Assembly: GCA_020631105.1 (NCBI GenBank)
Contig: JAHDHW010000002.1
Location: 96,308 to 160,307, forward strand
DNA: 64,000 nt
From: Saprospiraceae bacterium
GTDB lineage: Bacteria > Bacteroidota > Bacteroidia > Chitinophagales > Saprospiraceae
Direction of reading: 5' to 3'
Below, piece after piece: positions 13,301-21,757 of the stretch. The position numbers and the translations under genes are program-made. Within the stretch, counting starts at the first letter, position 1. Each line of letters begins with the position of its first letter. Below the pieces are notes generated by a model that was not told where the DNA came from, did no database searches, and was given only the letters and a program-made list of their open reading frames with translations.

Positions 13301-14762
13301 AGCCAGGGCGCTTATTCGTCCTTTGATGTTATTACGAAAAGCACGCTTGACCTATTCCGAAAACTTCTCGACCATCGTACCAGGGTATAGCCCTCAATCT
13401 GAATGGTTTGGACAAGCTCCGGGATTTGATTCTCCGGGCTGGGATTTCGTCGCCGGATTACAACCACGGATTGCGAACGATGATACTTCGAATGACTGGT
13501 TAAATCAAGGAGCTGCTAAAGGTTGGTTTGTGGATACAGTCTTACTGAATCAGCAGGTACTGCAAAATTACACGCAAACCTATGATGTAAGATTGTCTAT
13601 CGAACCCGTGGAAGATTTCCGACTGGACATAGAAGCCAATAAGAGTTTTACGGAGAATACCTCTTTGTACTTTAAAGATACATTAGTGGATGGTATCTCG
13701 AATTTGACACATGTTCTCCCTCGAGATATTGGATCTTATACGATCTCTTATTTTGCGATGAATACATTATTTGATAACGATATCATAGGCTTATTTGAAC
13801 GCTTCGAATCTAACCGTCCGATTATTTCGCAACGCTTAGCGCCAGGAGCCGCACCGCATGAGATTGATGGACCGGATGGATTTAAAGAAGGATATGGTAA
13901 AACTCAAATAGATGTTCTGATCCCGTCTTTCCTTGCTGCGTATACCAATAAGGATGCGAATAATATTGAGGTCAGTCAGGATTATACAGAGGTCCTGTTT
14001 AAAGAATTACCTCGACCAAATTGGAACCTGAGCTATGATGGATTATCGAAGATCGAAGCGATGAAAAACATCTTCTCTAAGTTTACGATTTCTCATGGAT
14101 ACAATTCGACCTTGACCGTAAACTCGTTTAATACGGATAGTGATTTCCGAAGTTTTTCTAATCGTACCTTTGATCTGAATCAAAATTATTTCTCTCGTTT
14201 TGAGATTCCGCAGATTGTAATTCAAGAACAATTTTCACCATTACTTGGGGTGCAAATGGAATTACAAAATGGAGTATCTATGAATGTTGATTTCCGAAAG
14301 TCCCGAAACCTGCAAATGAGTTTTATTACTTATCAACTTAGTGAAACCAAGACCTCTGAGTATACCTTTGGTCTAGGATATACACTTCGGGATGTCAATA
14401 TTGGATTCCTGACGGGTAATAAGAAACCAAAGAGTGGAAGTAATCGTGGCGGAGGAAGAGGAGATAAGAAAGATGAACCGGCAGCCGGACAAAGCCAGGA
14501 TCGTGGTCGAGATATGAACATTGAATTCAATTTCTCATTACGGGATGATATTACGATCAATCACTTATTGGATCAGGGAGTTGCGGAACCGACTCGTGGT
14601 TTGCGCCAGATTCAGTTTTCTCCTTCCATAGATTATGATGTGAACGATCGCCTGAATGTACGTTTCTTCTTTGATTTCAATAAAACGACACCGAAGACTT
14701 CCGCTTCTTTCCCGATTACAAATACGCGGGGAGGAATTACGGTGACTTTCCAATTAAATTAA
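7386..14762 (+). CDS. sprA: Cell surface protein SprA (T9SS outer-membrane translocon / gliding motility)
   Basis: 2458 aa giant protein; 'VDIRPQGKIGLTFGVDFQKVENPSLTLRQQRQGGFDFDMDIQLNVTGKIGEKL' and 'RGGVVYVDDFEGSTSSFDLRTPANNW' are characteristic SprA segments; located directly after ruvA. Confidence 0.95.
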   Translation: MKIGHFLLCTMVILGVFISTAASFGNGHGLEDPYAPEYVMAQDTFPIQERYGDFINDASSNPFDLNDPGIIQQNVEYDPATGYYIITETIDGNYYRPPTYLTFEEYSQWQADQQQQQYFDELNNVAGGDVGDSGLRDPMGEIDVKKSLIDRLFGGSEVDIRPQGKIGLTFGVDFQKVENPSLTLRQQRQGGFDFDMDIQLNVTGKIGEKLNLATNYNTQATFDFDNQLKLQYDSEAFSDDDIVKKIEAGNVSFPLKSSLIQGSNSLFGIRTDLQFGHLGLSLVASQQKSRRQELQIQGGSQLQEFEVRADEYDENRHFFITHYNRNTFEEALVNMPQLNTLFRINRIEVWVTNDRNDPDNVRDIVALADLGESFEVTNTNPQFQIPPAARNPDITGTRGLPGRPITEGGSFNVPGANDLYSAILNNDRVRNLDDAVAILENVYDLRQSRDFEKVSARKLSSNEFTYHPELGFISLNVNLQPDQVLGVSMEYDYNGKTYRVGEFANDTYSPDSLGVLFVKMLKATTQRVDLATWDLMMKNVYSVGAFQVSQEDFKLDIFYEDPGKGEKRFLPDSELAGVPLLQVFNLDNLNVLGDPCPDGIFDFVPGITINPRNGRIMFPVLEPFSTAIADNIVSPALKEKYDYFVLYDSTVVRAREYQELNRFTIEGSYKSSVSSEISLGSFNLPPGSVTVRAGGQILIEGVDYEVDYNIGRIKILNDAYLNSGLPINVSFEDNTLFGFQTKTMLGVRADYEVNENFNIGATYLHLFERPFTQKVNIGDDPINNRIYGLDVNFSSKAPWLTRAVDAIPLINTKEESNISFSAEAAILKPGHARAINQGRDEDGDRDRGGVVYVDDFEGSTSSFDLRTPANNWVLASVPQNDDQNNNPLFPESALIDTTLSGVNRALLNWYRIDQSIRGGNTGDPYTAAIPQTEVFPNVTITPGLSNIIQTLDLTYYPDQRGPYNFDLPNGGTPYSAGLNNNGGLNQPNERWGGIMRALNTNDFQAANIEYIEFWMLDPFLDNPSNPGDLYINLGNISEDILRDSRKFFENGLPTTSRENVRTDQTGWSRIPRAPQITNAFVNDPEERRQQDVGLDGLNDEAEADKFGSYLNAIQSLNPAAVAEIEQDPSNDNYIFFRDQSRFDDDTPVLERYLRFNMPEGNTGDPMDGRPTSSTNLPDSEDLNRDNTLSETEAYYQYKIPLKNNPGAEGLDYENNPFITDVRDVGNGRVWYRFKLPLDQWDSRVGSIQDFRSIRFIRMYMHDFEDPVTLRFARFELVRNQWRRYLRNLSIYKDPNTEVDTEDPDGETSTVFDVNAVNIEENSEKIPFGYILPPGIDREQSTNTTYADILQNEQSLSIELCGLQPDDARAIYKNIQLDMRLYDRIEMFVHAEAANTDGTLANLDAIPDGDLSMVMRLGSDFENNYYEYEIPLVMSKDNTIGYLDDGYAEEVWKPINEIDIPIEQFKNAKILRNNSTDPNAFNFPFEIEDVQQIDGETRIAKLRVKGNPNLGNIKGVMVGIINRSKDEHCAEVWINELRLKGLDEQGGFAAIAKVDAQLADFGTATLAGSYSTIGWGGLEQKLNDRSREEVLQLDAAASAELGKFFGDKSGIKIPFFAQFSQTTRTPQFDPYDLDIPLDEKLAAESDPAVRDSLKEQAIDFTEIKGYNFTNVRKERTNQGGGNQQSTPKPWNIENFSLNYAYTKTTHTDPIISKDEISQYNGGIDYKYSRQAKYVTPFKKLFKNDKYLKLISEFNFNPLPNSFTFNTVMNRQLQKTSYRFTDLDPKFTTFYNKQFTWDRNYNLQWDLAKSLKINFNALNYAVIDELKTTPETTEEELKDKIWDGIRDFGRTKNYNHSFNVNYTLPFKNIPLMDWVSVKAQYRGDYTWSAAALNTEYLGNVIQNGQRRQVNADLNFENLYNKSKFLKSINSKKRKRRGSSAKRGSSKNETGKDGQEEDAKGKKKTKKKSDEPSKAARALIRPLMLLRKARLTYSENFSTIVPGYSPQSEWFGQAPGFDSPGWDFVAGLQPRIANDDTSNDWLNQGAAKGWFVDTVLLNQQVLQNYTQTYDVRLSIEPVEDFRLDIEANKSFTENTSLYFKDTLVDGISNLTHVLPRDIGSYTISYFAMNTLFDNDIIGLFERFESNRPIISQRLAPGAAPHEIDGPDGFKEGYGKTQIDVLIPSFLAAYTNKDANNIEVSQDYTEVLFKELPRPNWNLSYDGLSKIEAMKNIFSKFTISHGYNSTLTVNSFNTDSDFRSFSNRTFDLNQNYFSRFEIPQIVIQEQFSPLLGVQMELQNGVSMNVDFRKSRNLQMSFITYQLSETKTSEYTFGLGYTLRDVNIGFLTGNKKPKSGSNRGGGRGDKKDEPAAGQSQDRGRDMNIEFNFSLRDDITINHLLDQGVAEPTRGLRQIQFSPSIDYDVNDRLNVRFFFDFNKTTPKTSASFPITNTRGGITVTFQLN

Positions 14763-14770
14763 GTTTAGAG

Positions 14771-14812
14771 ATCGCTAAGGAATCAGGTTGTATAAGCCAA
14801 TTCCTTAGCGAT
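14771..14812 (+). terminator. Hairpin after sprA (13-bp perfect stem)
   Basis: ATCGCTAAGGAAT ... ATTCCTTAGCGAT, 8 nt after the sprA stop codon, followed by TTATATTT. Confidence 0.7.
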
Positions 14813-15089
14813 TTATATTTACTGCACCGCGCAGTAAAATCACTTCAAGTTTGCTGAACTTCTATTTTAAATAACTTCAATAAGAAAGTACAAATCTATT
14901 TTGGACTCATAGATCAAAAACTACTCTTAGTCGAAAGATTTACGGGGTAAGTAGCACATTTCTTATTTTTTCACCTTTGTTATTTTTTATCATTCGCTGA
15001 GTACCGATCAATGATCGTAGGCGCTGAAAACTTTGATCGCCGAATATATTTCAGATCAAATTAATAGTTCTTTGAAATACGAATTAGCT

Positions 15090-15228
15090 AAGTGACGGAA
15101 CTAAATTATTTTGATATTATTCGGCTTTCTAAAATTTGCTAAGCGATTAACTATAAGGGAATAAGCGTGTAAAATTTAGAAAGCCCTAAAAGAAGAATAT
15201 TAAAATAATTCCGTCGAACTACTTAAGT
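15090..15228. repeat. Long imperfect inverted repeat in the sprA - histidine kinase intergenic region
   Basis: Left arm 'GACGGAACTAAATTATTTTGATATTATTCGGCTTTCTAAAATTT' against the reverse complement of the right arm 'GACGGAATTATTTTAATATTCTTCTTTTAGGGCTTTCTAAATTTT'. Confidence 0.65.
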
Positions 15229-15675
15229 ACAGGCCAAAAAATATAGATAAATTTTGGCTCACCAATTCTGCCTATGACTGGTTTAGTGAACCCATAAACA
15301 GATTGCAAAGTCAGGCAAGGATTATCGAGCTAGTTTAATGGTCACTTTTGCCCTGTACTCAGATGAATCCCTTGAAAAGCAATAAACTTATAGACGAATA
15401 CGTCAAAGTTTAGGACATATCATAAAATACCCTTTTTGAAAATGAATGCTTGTAACTAGCTGATTTTCAATGGAAAGGTTAAATGTCTGTTAAACCAAAA
15501 AAAAGCGAAGTTTGAATTAATATTTTTGTAGAGGGCCAAATGTTAACATATTCCTCCGTAAAACGTTAACAGATAAAAAAAATCCTTAATTTTAGGAAAT
15601 CCGAGCTCCGTTAAAAATTGATTTTAAGTATGGAATCAATTTAAATCTCAAAATCAAAAGCGCTAATCTCAAAAC

Positions 15676-17202
15676 ATGAATAAGCGAGCAATATGGGTGA
15701 TCATTGGGCTGATGAGTGCTGCACTTATTGGAATCATTATACTACAAGTATATTGGATCAATTGGTCATATCAGCTCGGAGAACAACAGTTTTCAAAAGA
15801 TGTGTTTGCTGCTTTGAATCGAGTATCGAATAAATTACAGCAGGCTGAGAATATTAAAGATGAATATACCATCTATAATACGACCGTTAATCAAAGTGGA
15901 TTGATCGCAGAAAATTACTCTAAGAATGGAGTGGTTGATCCTTCCTCTCCGGATTATGTAATTAATATTGATAGCCTTGAGAAATACCAGGAAGCGGTAG
16001 AAGATCTTTTTCGAAAACAACAAAACCTCTATCCGAACGATCCCAAAAAACAATTGGAGGTCTGGCAAAGACAAGAGGATTTGTTAGAACGCCACAAATA
16101 TAGCCGGCAGGTAAATCCTCAGCCAATTGCTGAGCGGATTGATCTCCAAACTTTAGATAAAACGATTCGTAAACAATTAAAGAATCGGAATATTACTTTG
16201 GAATATAATTATGGAGTCTATTCTTCAAAGGAAAGATCGTTTGTAATTACCGATGGTCACTTTGTTGTTTATGATTCTAACCCACAGGCTTTTGCTGGTG
16301 GTTCAATGAATTTATATAACTCTATTTATCGAGTTGATTTGTTCCCGGAAGACCTCAAATCACCCGGACAGTTAATTATGTATTTTCCGGGGAAAGTCGG
16401 ATTGTTCTGGGGCTCCTTGTGGAAAACACTTTTAAGTTCGATCCTCTTTACCGGGTTGATTTTATTCTGTTTCGCTTACACGATACAGGTGATCTTCTTC
16501 CAGAAGAAAGTAGGGGAGATGAAAACGGACTTCATCAATAATATGACGCATGAGTTTAAGACGCCTATTGCGACTATTTCTCTAGCAGCTGATTCGATTA
16601 CCAGTCCGATGATCCTGGGGAATTCCGAAAAAGTAAAACGTTTCGCGAATATTATCAAGCAGGAGAATAAACGAATGAATAAACAAGTCGAGAAAGTCCT
16701 GCAAATGGCAGTTATCGACAAACAGGAGTTTAGCCTGAAACTTACAGATATCAATCTGCATGATGTAATTAATAATGCAGTCAGTAATATAAGCCTGCAG
16801 GTAGAAAAGAAATCGGGCTCTGTTCAGGCGGTACTTAAAGCAACCAAACCAATGATTCAGGGAGATCTGACTCATATCACTAACATCATCCATAACCTTA
16901 TGGATAACGCTAATAAGTACTCTCCGGACGAACCAGAGATCACTGTACACACCAGAGACGTGTCAAATGGCGTTGAAGTAGTAGTAGAAGATAAAGGAAT
17001 GGGGATGACGAAGGAGGCAAAGAAGCATATTTTCGATAAATTTTACCGTGTACATACCGGTAACCGACATGATGTCAAAGGTTTTGGACTGGGATTAAGC
17101 TACGTAAAAGCAATGATTTCGGCTCATAATGGACAAATTGACGTCAAAAGTGAACTGGGAGAAGGCAGTAAATTTATCATTACTTTGCCTAGGAAACAGT
17201 AA
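15676..17202 (+). CDS. Membrane sensor histidine kinase
   Basis: N-terminal TM, second TM near residue 250, H-box 'FINNMTHEFKTPIATISLAADSI', N-box 'IHNLMDNANKYS', G-boxes 'VEDKGMGMTKEAKKHIFDKFYRV' and 'GFGLGLSYV'. Confidence 0.95.
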   Translation: MNKRAIWVIIGLMSAALIGIIILQVYWINWSYQLGEQQFSKDVFAALNRVSNKLQQAENIKDEYTIYNTTVNQSGLIAENYSKNGVVDPSSPDYVINIDSLEKYQEAVEDLFRKQQNLYPNDPKKQLEVWQRQEDLLERHKYSRQVNPQPIAERIDLQTLDKTIRKQLKNRNITLEYNYGVYSSKERSFVITDGHFVVYDSNPQAFAGGSMNLYNSIYRVDLFPEDLKSPGQLIMYFPGKVGLFWGSLWKTLLSSILFTGLILFCFAYTIQVIFFQKKVGEMKTDFINNMTHEFKTPIATISLAADSITSPMILGNSEKVKRFANIIKQENKRMNKQVEKVLQMAVIDKQEFSLKLTDINLHDVINNAVSNISLQVEKKSGSVQAVLKATKPMIQGDLTHITNIIHNLMDNANKYSPDEPEITVHTRDVSNGVEVVVEDKGMGMTKEAKKHIFDKFYRVHTGNRHDVKGFGLGLSYVKAMISAHNGQIDVKSELGEGSKFIITLPRKQ

Positions 17203-17315
17203 CTTGTATATGACTTATTAAGCGAGTATTACACTCGTGTAACCATAAATTAATTAACGCGAGTTTTTCTCGCCCCCAAAGAGAACATTCATTTTACAGC
17301 AAAACGTATACTAAT

Positions 17316-18041
17316 ATGACATCTAATAACCGAATCCTACTAGTCGAAGATGATCAAAATTTTGGCGATGTGCTACGCTCATACCTCGAAATGCATGAGT
17401 TTGATGTGACACTCGCTACGGATGGAGAAGCTGGTCTCGAAAGCTTCCGAAAGGGAGAATTCGACCTATGTATCTTTGATGTTATGATGCCAAAAAAGGA
17501 TGGATTCACCTTAGCGAAAGAAGTGCGGGAACGTAACGGAGAGATGCCGATTATTTTCCTTACGGCTAAGACTATGAAAGAAGATGTACTCCAAGGCTTC
17601 AAAATTGGTGCGGATGATTATATCACCAAACCGTTTAACTCTGAAGAGTTACTCTATCGTATCCAGGCAATACTCAAGCGTAGTCAGGCGAAAGCTGACC
17701 CTCGTGAAGAAATTAAAGAATTCAACATCGGGAAGTATCACTTCAACTTTCCTTTGCGTATCTTAACTTATACAGACGAAAATGGAGAACAGGATAAAGA
17801 CAAGCTTTCTCCTAAAGAAGCACAGCTCCTGCGAATGTTCTGTATGTATATGAATGATATCTTACCTCGATCCGAAGCTTTGACTAAGATTTGGGGCGAA
17901 GACAATTACTTCACTGCTCGTAGCATGGATGTGTTCGTTACCAAGTTACGTAAGTACCTCAAGAGGGATTCCAATATTGAAATCGTGAATATTCATGGTA
18001 ATGGATTTCAATTATTAGTACGAAGCGGAGAGGAGGTATAG
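17316..18041 (+). CDS. OmpR-family response regulator (RprY-like)
   Basis: Receiver 'RILLVEDDQNFGDVL...FDLCIFDVMMPKKDGFTLAKEV...KPF' plus C-terminal winged helix 'LSPKEAQLLRMFCMYMNDILPRSEALTKIWGEDNYFTARSMDVFVTKLRKYL'; follows the histidine kinase. Confidence 0.95.
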   Translation: MTSNNRILLVEDDQNFGDVLRSYLEMHEFDVTLATDGEAGLESFRKGEFDLCIFDVMMPKKDGFTLAKEVRERNGEMPIIFLTAKTMKEDVLQGFKIGADDYITKPFNSEELLYRIQAILKRSQAKADPREEIKEFNIGKYHFNFPLRILTYTDENGEQDKDKLSPKEAQLLRMFCMYMNDILPRSEALTKIWGEDNYFTARSMDVFVTKLRKYLKRDSNIEIVNIHGNGFQLLVRSGEEV

Positions 18042-18086
18042 ACAATTTTGAGCAAAGAGATTTCAGTACTGAAATCGTATAAATAT

Positions 18087-18123
18087 AAAAGCCCGAGTTT
18101 CATCAGAGACTCGGGCTTTTTAT
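18087..18123. terminator. Bidirectional Rho-independent terminator between the response regulator and ftsH
   Basis: AAAAGCCCGAGT-TTCATCAGAG-ACTCGGGCTTTTT, perfect GC-rich stem with flanking A/T runs between convergent genes. Confidence 0.92.
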
Positions 18124-18147
18124 ATTCCGTAATGCTTTTCTAAAGCA

Positions 18148-20175
18148 CTATTCTTCGTTGCTTCCGGTACTAGTATCTTCTTTTACGTCTAACTCTTCGT
18201 CAGAAGAAGACATTCCCTGGTCTTTTGCTTCTTTCTCTGCAGCAGCTTTCTCTTCTCGAGCTTTTACATCACTAGGTCTTGGACCTATCAAACGCTCTAC
18301 GTCAGATTTTAATAGTACCTCATTTTCTAATAAGGCATTTGCCAGGATCTCCAGTTCGTTACGCTTTTCTTTTAGCAATTTTTGCGCACGCGCATACTGC
18401 GATTCTACCAGGTTACGAACCTCGTCATCAATCAGCGTTGCGGTATCATCAGAATAAGGCTTATTGAATTGATCTTGTTGCATTCCATAAAAGGATACAT
18501 TTCCAACCTTTTCATTCATTCCAAATACTGCAATCATACTATAAGCCATTTTGGTGGCTTGGTCCAGATCCGACTGTGCTCCGGTTGATATTTTGTCAAA
18601 TACAATCCGCTCCGCAGCCCGTCCACCAAAAGTCATACACATACGATCCAGTAATGCTTCAGTTCTGGTGATATACTCTTCCTTTGGAAGATATTGCGCA
18701 TAACCCAGCGTACCGATTCCTCTTGGTACAATAGTAACCTTTACTAGTGGAGATGCATTTTCAAGAAACCAACCACAAATTGCATGTCCTGCTTCGTGGA
18801 ATGCAATAATTTTTTTCTCTTGAGGAGCAATGATTTTATTCTTTTTCTCAAGTCCACCAATGACTCTATCCAAGGCATGATTGAAATCATCCATGGTGAT
18901 TTCTTTTTTATTTCGCCGAGCTGCGACTAAGGCAGCCTCGTTACAAACATTCGCAATTTCTGCTCCCGCAAATCCTGGTGTCATTTCCGCCAGTTCATAA
19001 GGGTTGATTTCACTACTTGTTTTAATATTCTTCAAGTGAACTTTGAAGATCGCTTCACGCCCTTTAAGGTCAGGACGATCAATTCCGATCTGCCGATCAA
19101 AACGCCCCGGTCTCAATAATGCAGAGTCTAATACATCAGGTCGGTTGGTAGCAGCCATTAGGATAACCCCTTTGTCTGTACTGAAACCATCCATCTCTAC
19201 TAGGAGCTGATTCAAAGTGTTTTCTCGTTCGTCATTACCGCCCTGAAAGTTTCCACGACCACGTGCGCGACCGATGGCATCAATCTCATCGATGAATACT
19301 ATACAAGGCGCTTTTTCACGCGCTTGCTTGAAGAGGTCACGGACACGTGATGCACCTACCCCTACAAACATCTCTACGAAATCAGAACCAGAGATAGAGA
19401 AGAAAGGTACTCCTGCCTCACCAGCTACTGCTTTTGCAAGTAGGGTTTTACCTGTACCTGGAGGGCCAACTAATAGGACACCCTTAGGGATTTTACCTCC
19501 AAGAGAAGTATACTTCTTTGGATGTTTAAGGAAGTCAACGACTTCCATTACCTCTTCTTTCGCTTCGTCTAGTCCAGCGACATCCTTGAAGGTAACGTTG
19601 ACCTTAGCATTATTATCAAATAGCGTTGCCTTTGATTTACCGATGTTGAATATCTGTGCACCCGGGCCTCCAGCACCACCGCTCACTCTTCGCATGATAA
19701 ATACCCAGATAGCAACTATAATCGCTATCGGAAGTACCCAGCTTAGAATTGGCGCAAGCCAGTTTTGACGAGTAATAGCGACTGGGTAAATCCATTCGCC
19801 CCGTGGTAAGCCCTGGTCTTCCTGAATCTCTTCGATACGTTTTTGAAAGCCTTCCGTATCGATTGGCTCAAAAGCAAAATTAGGTCTTGGACCGAATTTG
19901 CTGGTAGCAGGTTTTAAGTCCGTGTATTTATCTAAAGCGCTTTCTTTTAGATATACCTGAGCCTCTGCTTTATTAATCAACTCTAGTTTACGGATATCTC
20001 CTTCACGAACCATTCGCTCGAAGTCTACCCAGCTCAAAGGCTCTTGAGTTGTTCCGGTTAAGCCATATACGTTGAGGGCCAATAAAAACACAGCCAACAA
20101 ACCGTATATCCAATAAGAATTAAACTTATTGGTATTATTCGGCTTTTTATCATTATTGTTTTCCATTGAATGCAA
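18148..20175 (-). CDS. ftsH: ATP-dependent zinc metalloprotease FtsH
   Basis: Walker A '[18 protein letters not shown]', SRH '[22 protein letters not shown]', zinc motif 'HEAGH'. Confidence 0.98.
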   Translation of the reverse strand: MHSMENNNDKKPNNTNKFNSYWIYGLLAVFLLALNVYGLTGTTQEPLSWVDFERMVREGDIRKLELINKAEAQVYLKESALDKYTDLKPATSKFGPRPNFAFEPIDTEGFQKRIEEIQEDQGLPRGEWIYPVAITRQNWLAPILSWVLPIAIIVAIWVFIMRRVSGGAGGPGAQIFNIGKSKATLFDNNAKVNVTFKDVAGLDEAKEEVMEVVDFLKHPKKYTSLGGKIPKGVLLVGPPGTGKTLLAKAVAGEAGVPFFSISGSDFVEMFVGVGASRVRDLFKQAREKAPCIVFIDEIDAIGRARGRGNFQGGNDERENTLNQLLVEMDGFSTDKGVILMAATNRPDVLDSALLRPGRFDRQIGIDRPDLKGREAIFKVHLKNIKTSSEINPYELAEMTPGFAGAEIANVCNEAALVAARRNKKEITMDDFNHALDRVIGGLEKKNKIIAPQEKKIIAFHEAGHAICGWFLENASPLVKVTIVPRGIGTLGYAQYLPKEEYITRTEALLDRMCMTFGGRAAERIVFDKISTGAQSDLDQATKMAYSMIAVFGMNEKVGNVSFYGMQQDQFNKPYSDDTATLIDDEVRNLVESQYARAQKLLKEKRNELEILANALLENEVLLKSDVERLIGPRPSDVKAREEKAAAEKEAKDQGMSSSDEELDVKEDTSTGSNEE

Positions 20176-20321
20176 ATTGAAAATTTAAAAAATCCCCTTA
20201 GGGATTATAGAATCAAAACATGATGATTCTAGGATATATTTTATTTATTACATCTTCGTAACGCACAAACGCCGTAAACGTTTGTGATTTGATAAAGATT
20301 TGTTGAATTATGAAATGAAAA

Positions 20322-20708
20322 TTACATATTCTCGTACTTCGTAAAGATCGCATCACTCCATAAGTCCTCTAATTCATAGAATTCTCTTGTTTCTTTATAG
20401 AATATGTGTACTACAGTATCGAAGTAATCCATGCAGATCCATAAAGAGTTTTGCTGCCCTTCGTAGTGACTGGGTAATTCTCCGGCTTCATCTTTTATTC
20501 GTTTATAAATATTGTCAGAAATGGCCTTAACTTGTGTGTTAGAATCACCTTCGCAAATGATGAAGTGGCTTGCAGGAGCGTCATCTAATTGTCTGAGGTC
20601 GAGCTTTACGAGGTTTTTTCCTTTAATGTCTTGGATGCTGTCGATGATCAATGTGATCAGCTCTTCTGAGGAATAAGGTTGAGGTTTAGCTTGATGTTGT
20701 GAATTCAA
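20322..20708 (-). CDS. rsfS: Ribosome silencing factor RsfS
   Basis: 128 aa; 'HFIICEGDSNTQVKAISDNI...PSHYEGQQNSLWICMDYFDTVVHIFYKETREFYELEDLWSDA'; adjacent to ftsH. Confidence 0.94.
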   Translation of the reverse strand: MNSQHQAKPQPYSSEELITLIIDSIQDIKGKNLVKLDLRQLDDAPASHFIICEGDSNTQVKAISDNIYKRIKDEAGELPSHYEGQQNSLWICMDYFDTVVHIFYKETREFYELEDLWSDAIFTKYENM

Positions 20709-20921
20709 ATGTACTTTTTAATATTTTTATGAATAAATCTTGAGAAAACCGGTAGGCAGCTAATATTGTCTACCCAAGTACTTAGATATCGTTATACTGT
20801 TTTTTGAAAGTGTTTATTTAACATCGAAGGCTTATTTTTGTTTGCTAGCTTTTAATAGCAGAAAATAAGAGAGGTTCGATCAAAAAGTGAGCACACTAAC
20901 AAGATAGCCGTTTTCTGGTAC

Positions 20922-21716
20922 TTGAAGCTTGTAAAGCTACAAAATCCTACGCTTTTGAGTAATTTAACTAACACCCTTTTCGTCGGAAAAGTTTTATTGC
21001 GCTTTGAAGCCTTAGAATCTACTAATGAGTACGCAGTAAATCTTGTATCAAAAAATAAACCAAGCGAAGGAACGGTCATTACGGCATTTGATCAGACTAA
21101 AGGTAGAGGACAGATTGGCAGGTCATGGTCAAGTGAACCTGGAAAAAACCTCACTTTTAGTTTGATTTTATATCCTAAGATGTTACCCGTTCGCCATCAA
21201 TTCTTGTTGAATCAGGCTATTGCTCTAGGTTTAAGTGATTATTTGAGGCAATATTTCAAAGATGTAAGAATCAAATGGCCAAACGATATATATATCGGAG
21301 ATCGTAAAATATGTGGCATTCTTATTCAGAATTTACTTTCTGGTTCTAATATTCAGGCCTCTATTATTGGTATTGGTCTAAATGTAAATCAATGTGAGTT
21401 TGATCCGAGTTTGCCAAATCCGACATCTTTGGCAAAAGAAATGGGTAAAACCCTCGACCTGGATGAAGTGCTCGCAAAACTTTGCGAGTCTTTAGAGTTA
21501 CGGTATTTGCAGCTCCGGGCGGATAAGCCGTCGATTTTGAAAAAAGATTACTTAGAACAACTTTATCGATTTCAGGAGTCAGCACTTTTTCAATATCCGG
21601 ATGGTAAACTATTTAGTGGACAGATCGTTGGTGTTACGGAGGCTGGTAAGCTTCGAATCCATCATCAAAATGGAGAGGAACATTTTGATGTACGGGAGGT
21701 TTCTTTTGTTATTTAA
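20922..21716 (+). CDS. birA: Biotin--[acetyl-CoA-carboxylase] ligase
   Basis: 'FDQTKGRGQIGRSWSSEPGKNLTFSLILYP', 'IKWPNDIYIGDRKICGILIQN'. The N-terminal ~17 residues may be over-extended. Confidence 0.92.
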   Translation: MKLVKLQNPTLLSNLTNTLFVGKVLLRFEALESTNEYAVNLVSKNKPSEGTVITAFDQTKGRGQIGRSWSSEPGKNLTFSLILYPKMLPVRHQFLLNQAIALGLSDYLRQYFKDVRIKWPNDIYIGDRKICGILIQNLLSGSNIQASIIGIGLNVNQCEFDPSLPNPTSLAKEMGKTLDLDEVLAKLCESLELRYLQLRADKPSILKKDYLEQLYRFQESALFQYPDGKLFSGQIVGVTEAGKLRIHHQNGEEHFDVREVSFVI

Positions 21717-21757
21717 ACCTGCTCTTAAATTGTTTTAACTCAATAATTGATCTTCAG

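Noticed and set aside
13160-13310. Lys-rich low-complexity stretch in sprA as a possible frameshift or separate gene
   Set aside because: The frame stays open with SprA-like sequence on both sides; a charged loop insertion in a giant barrel protein is a sufficient explanation.
19274-19768. 164-aa plus-strand ORF antisense to ftsH
   Set aside because: Ser/Pro/Thr-rich shadow translation of the conserved FtsH AAA domain on the opposite strand.
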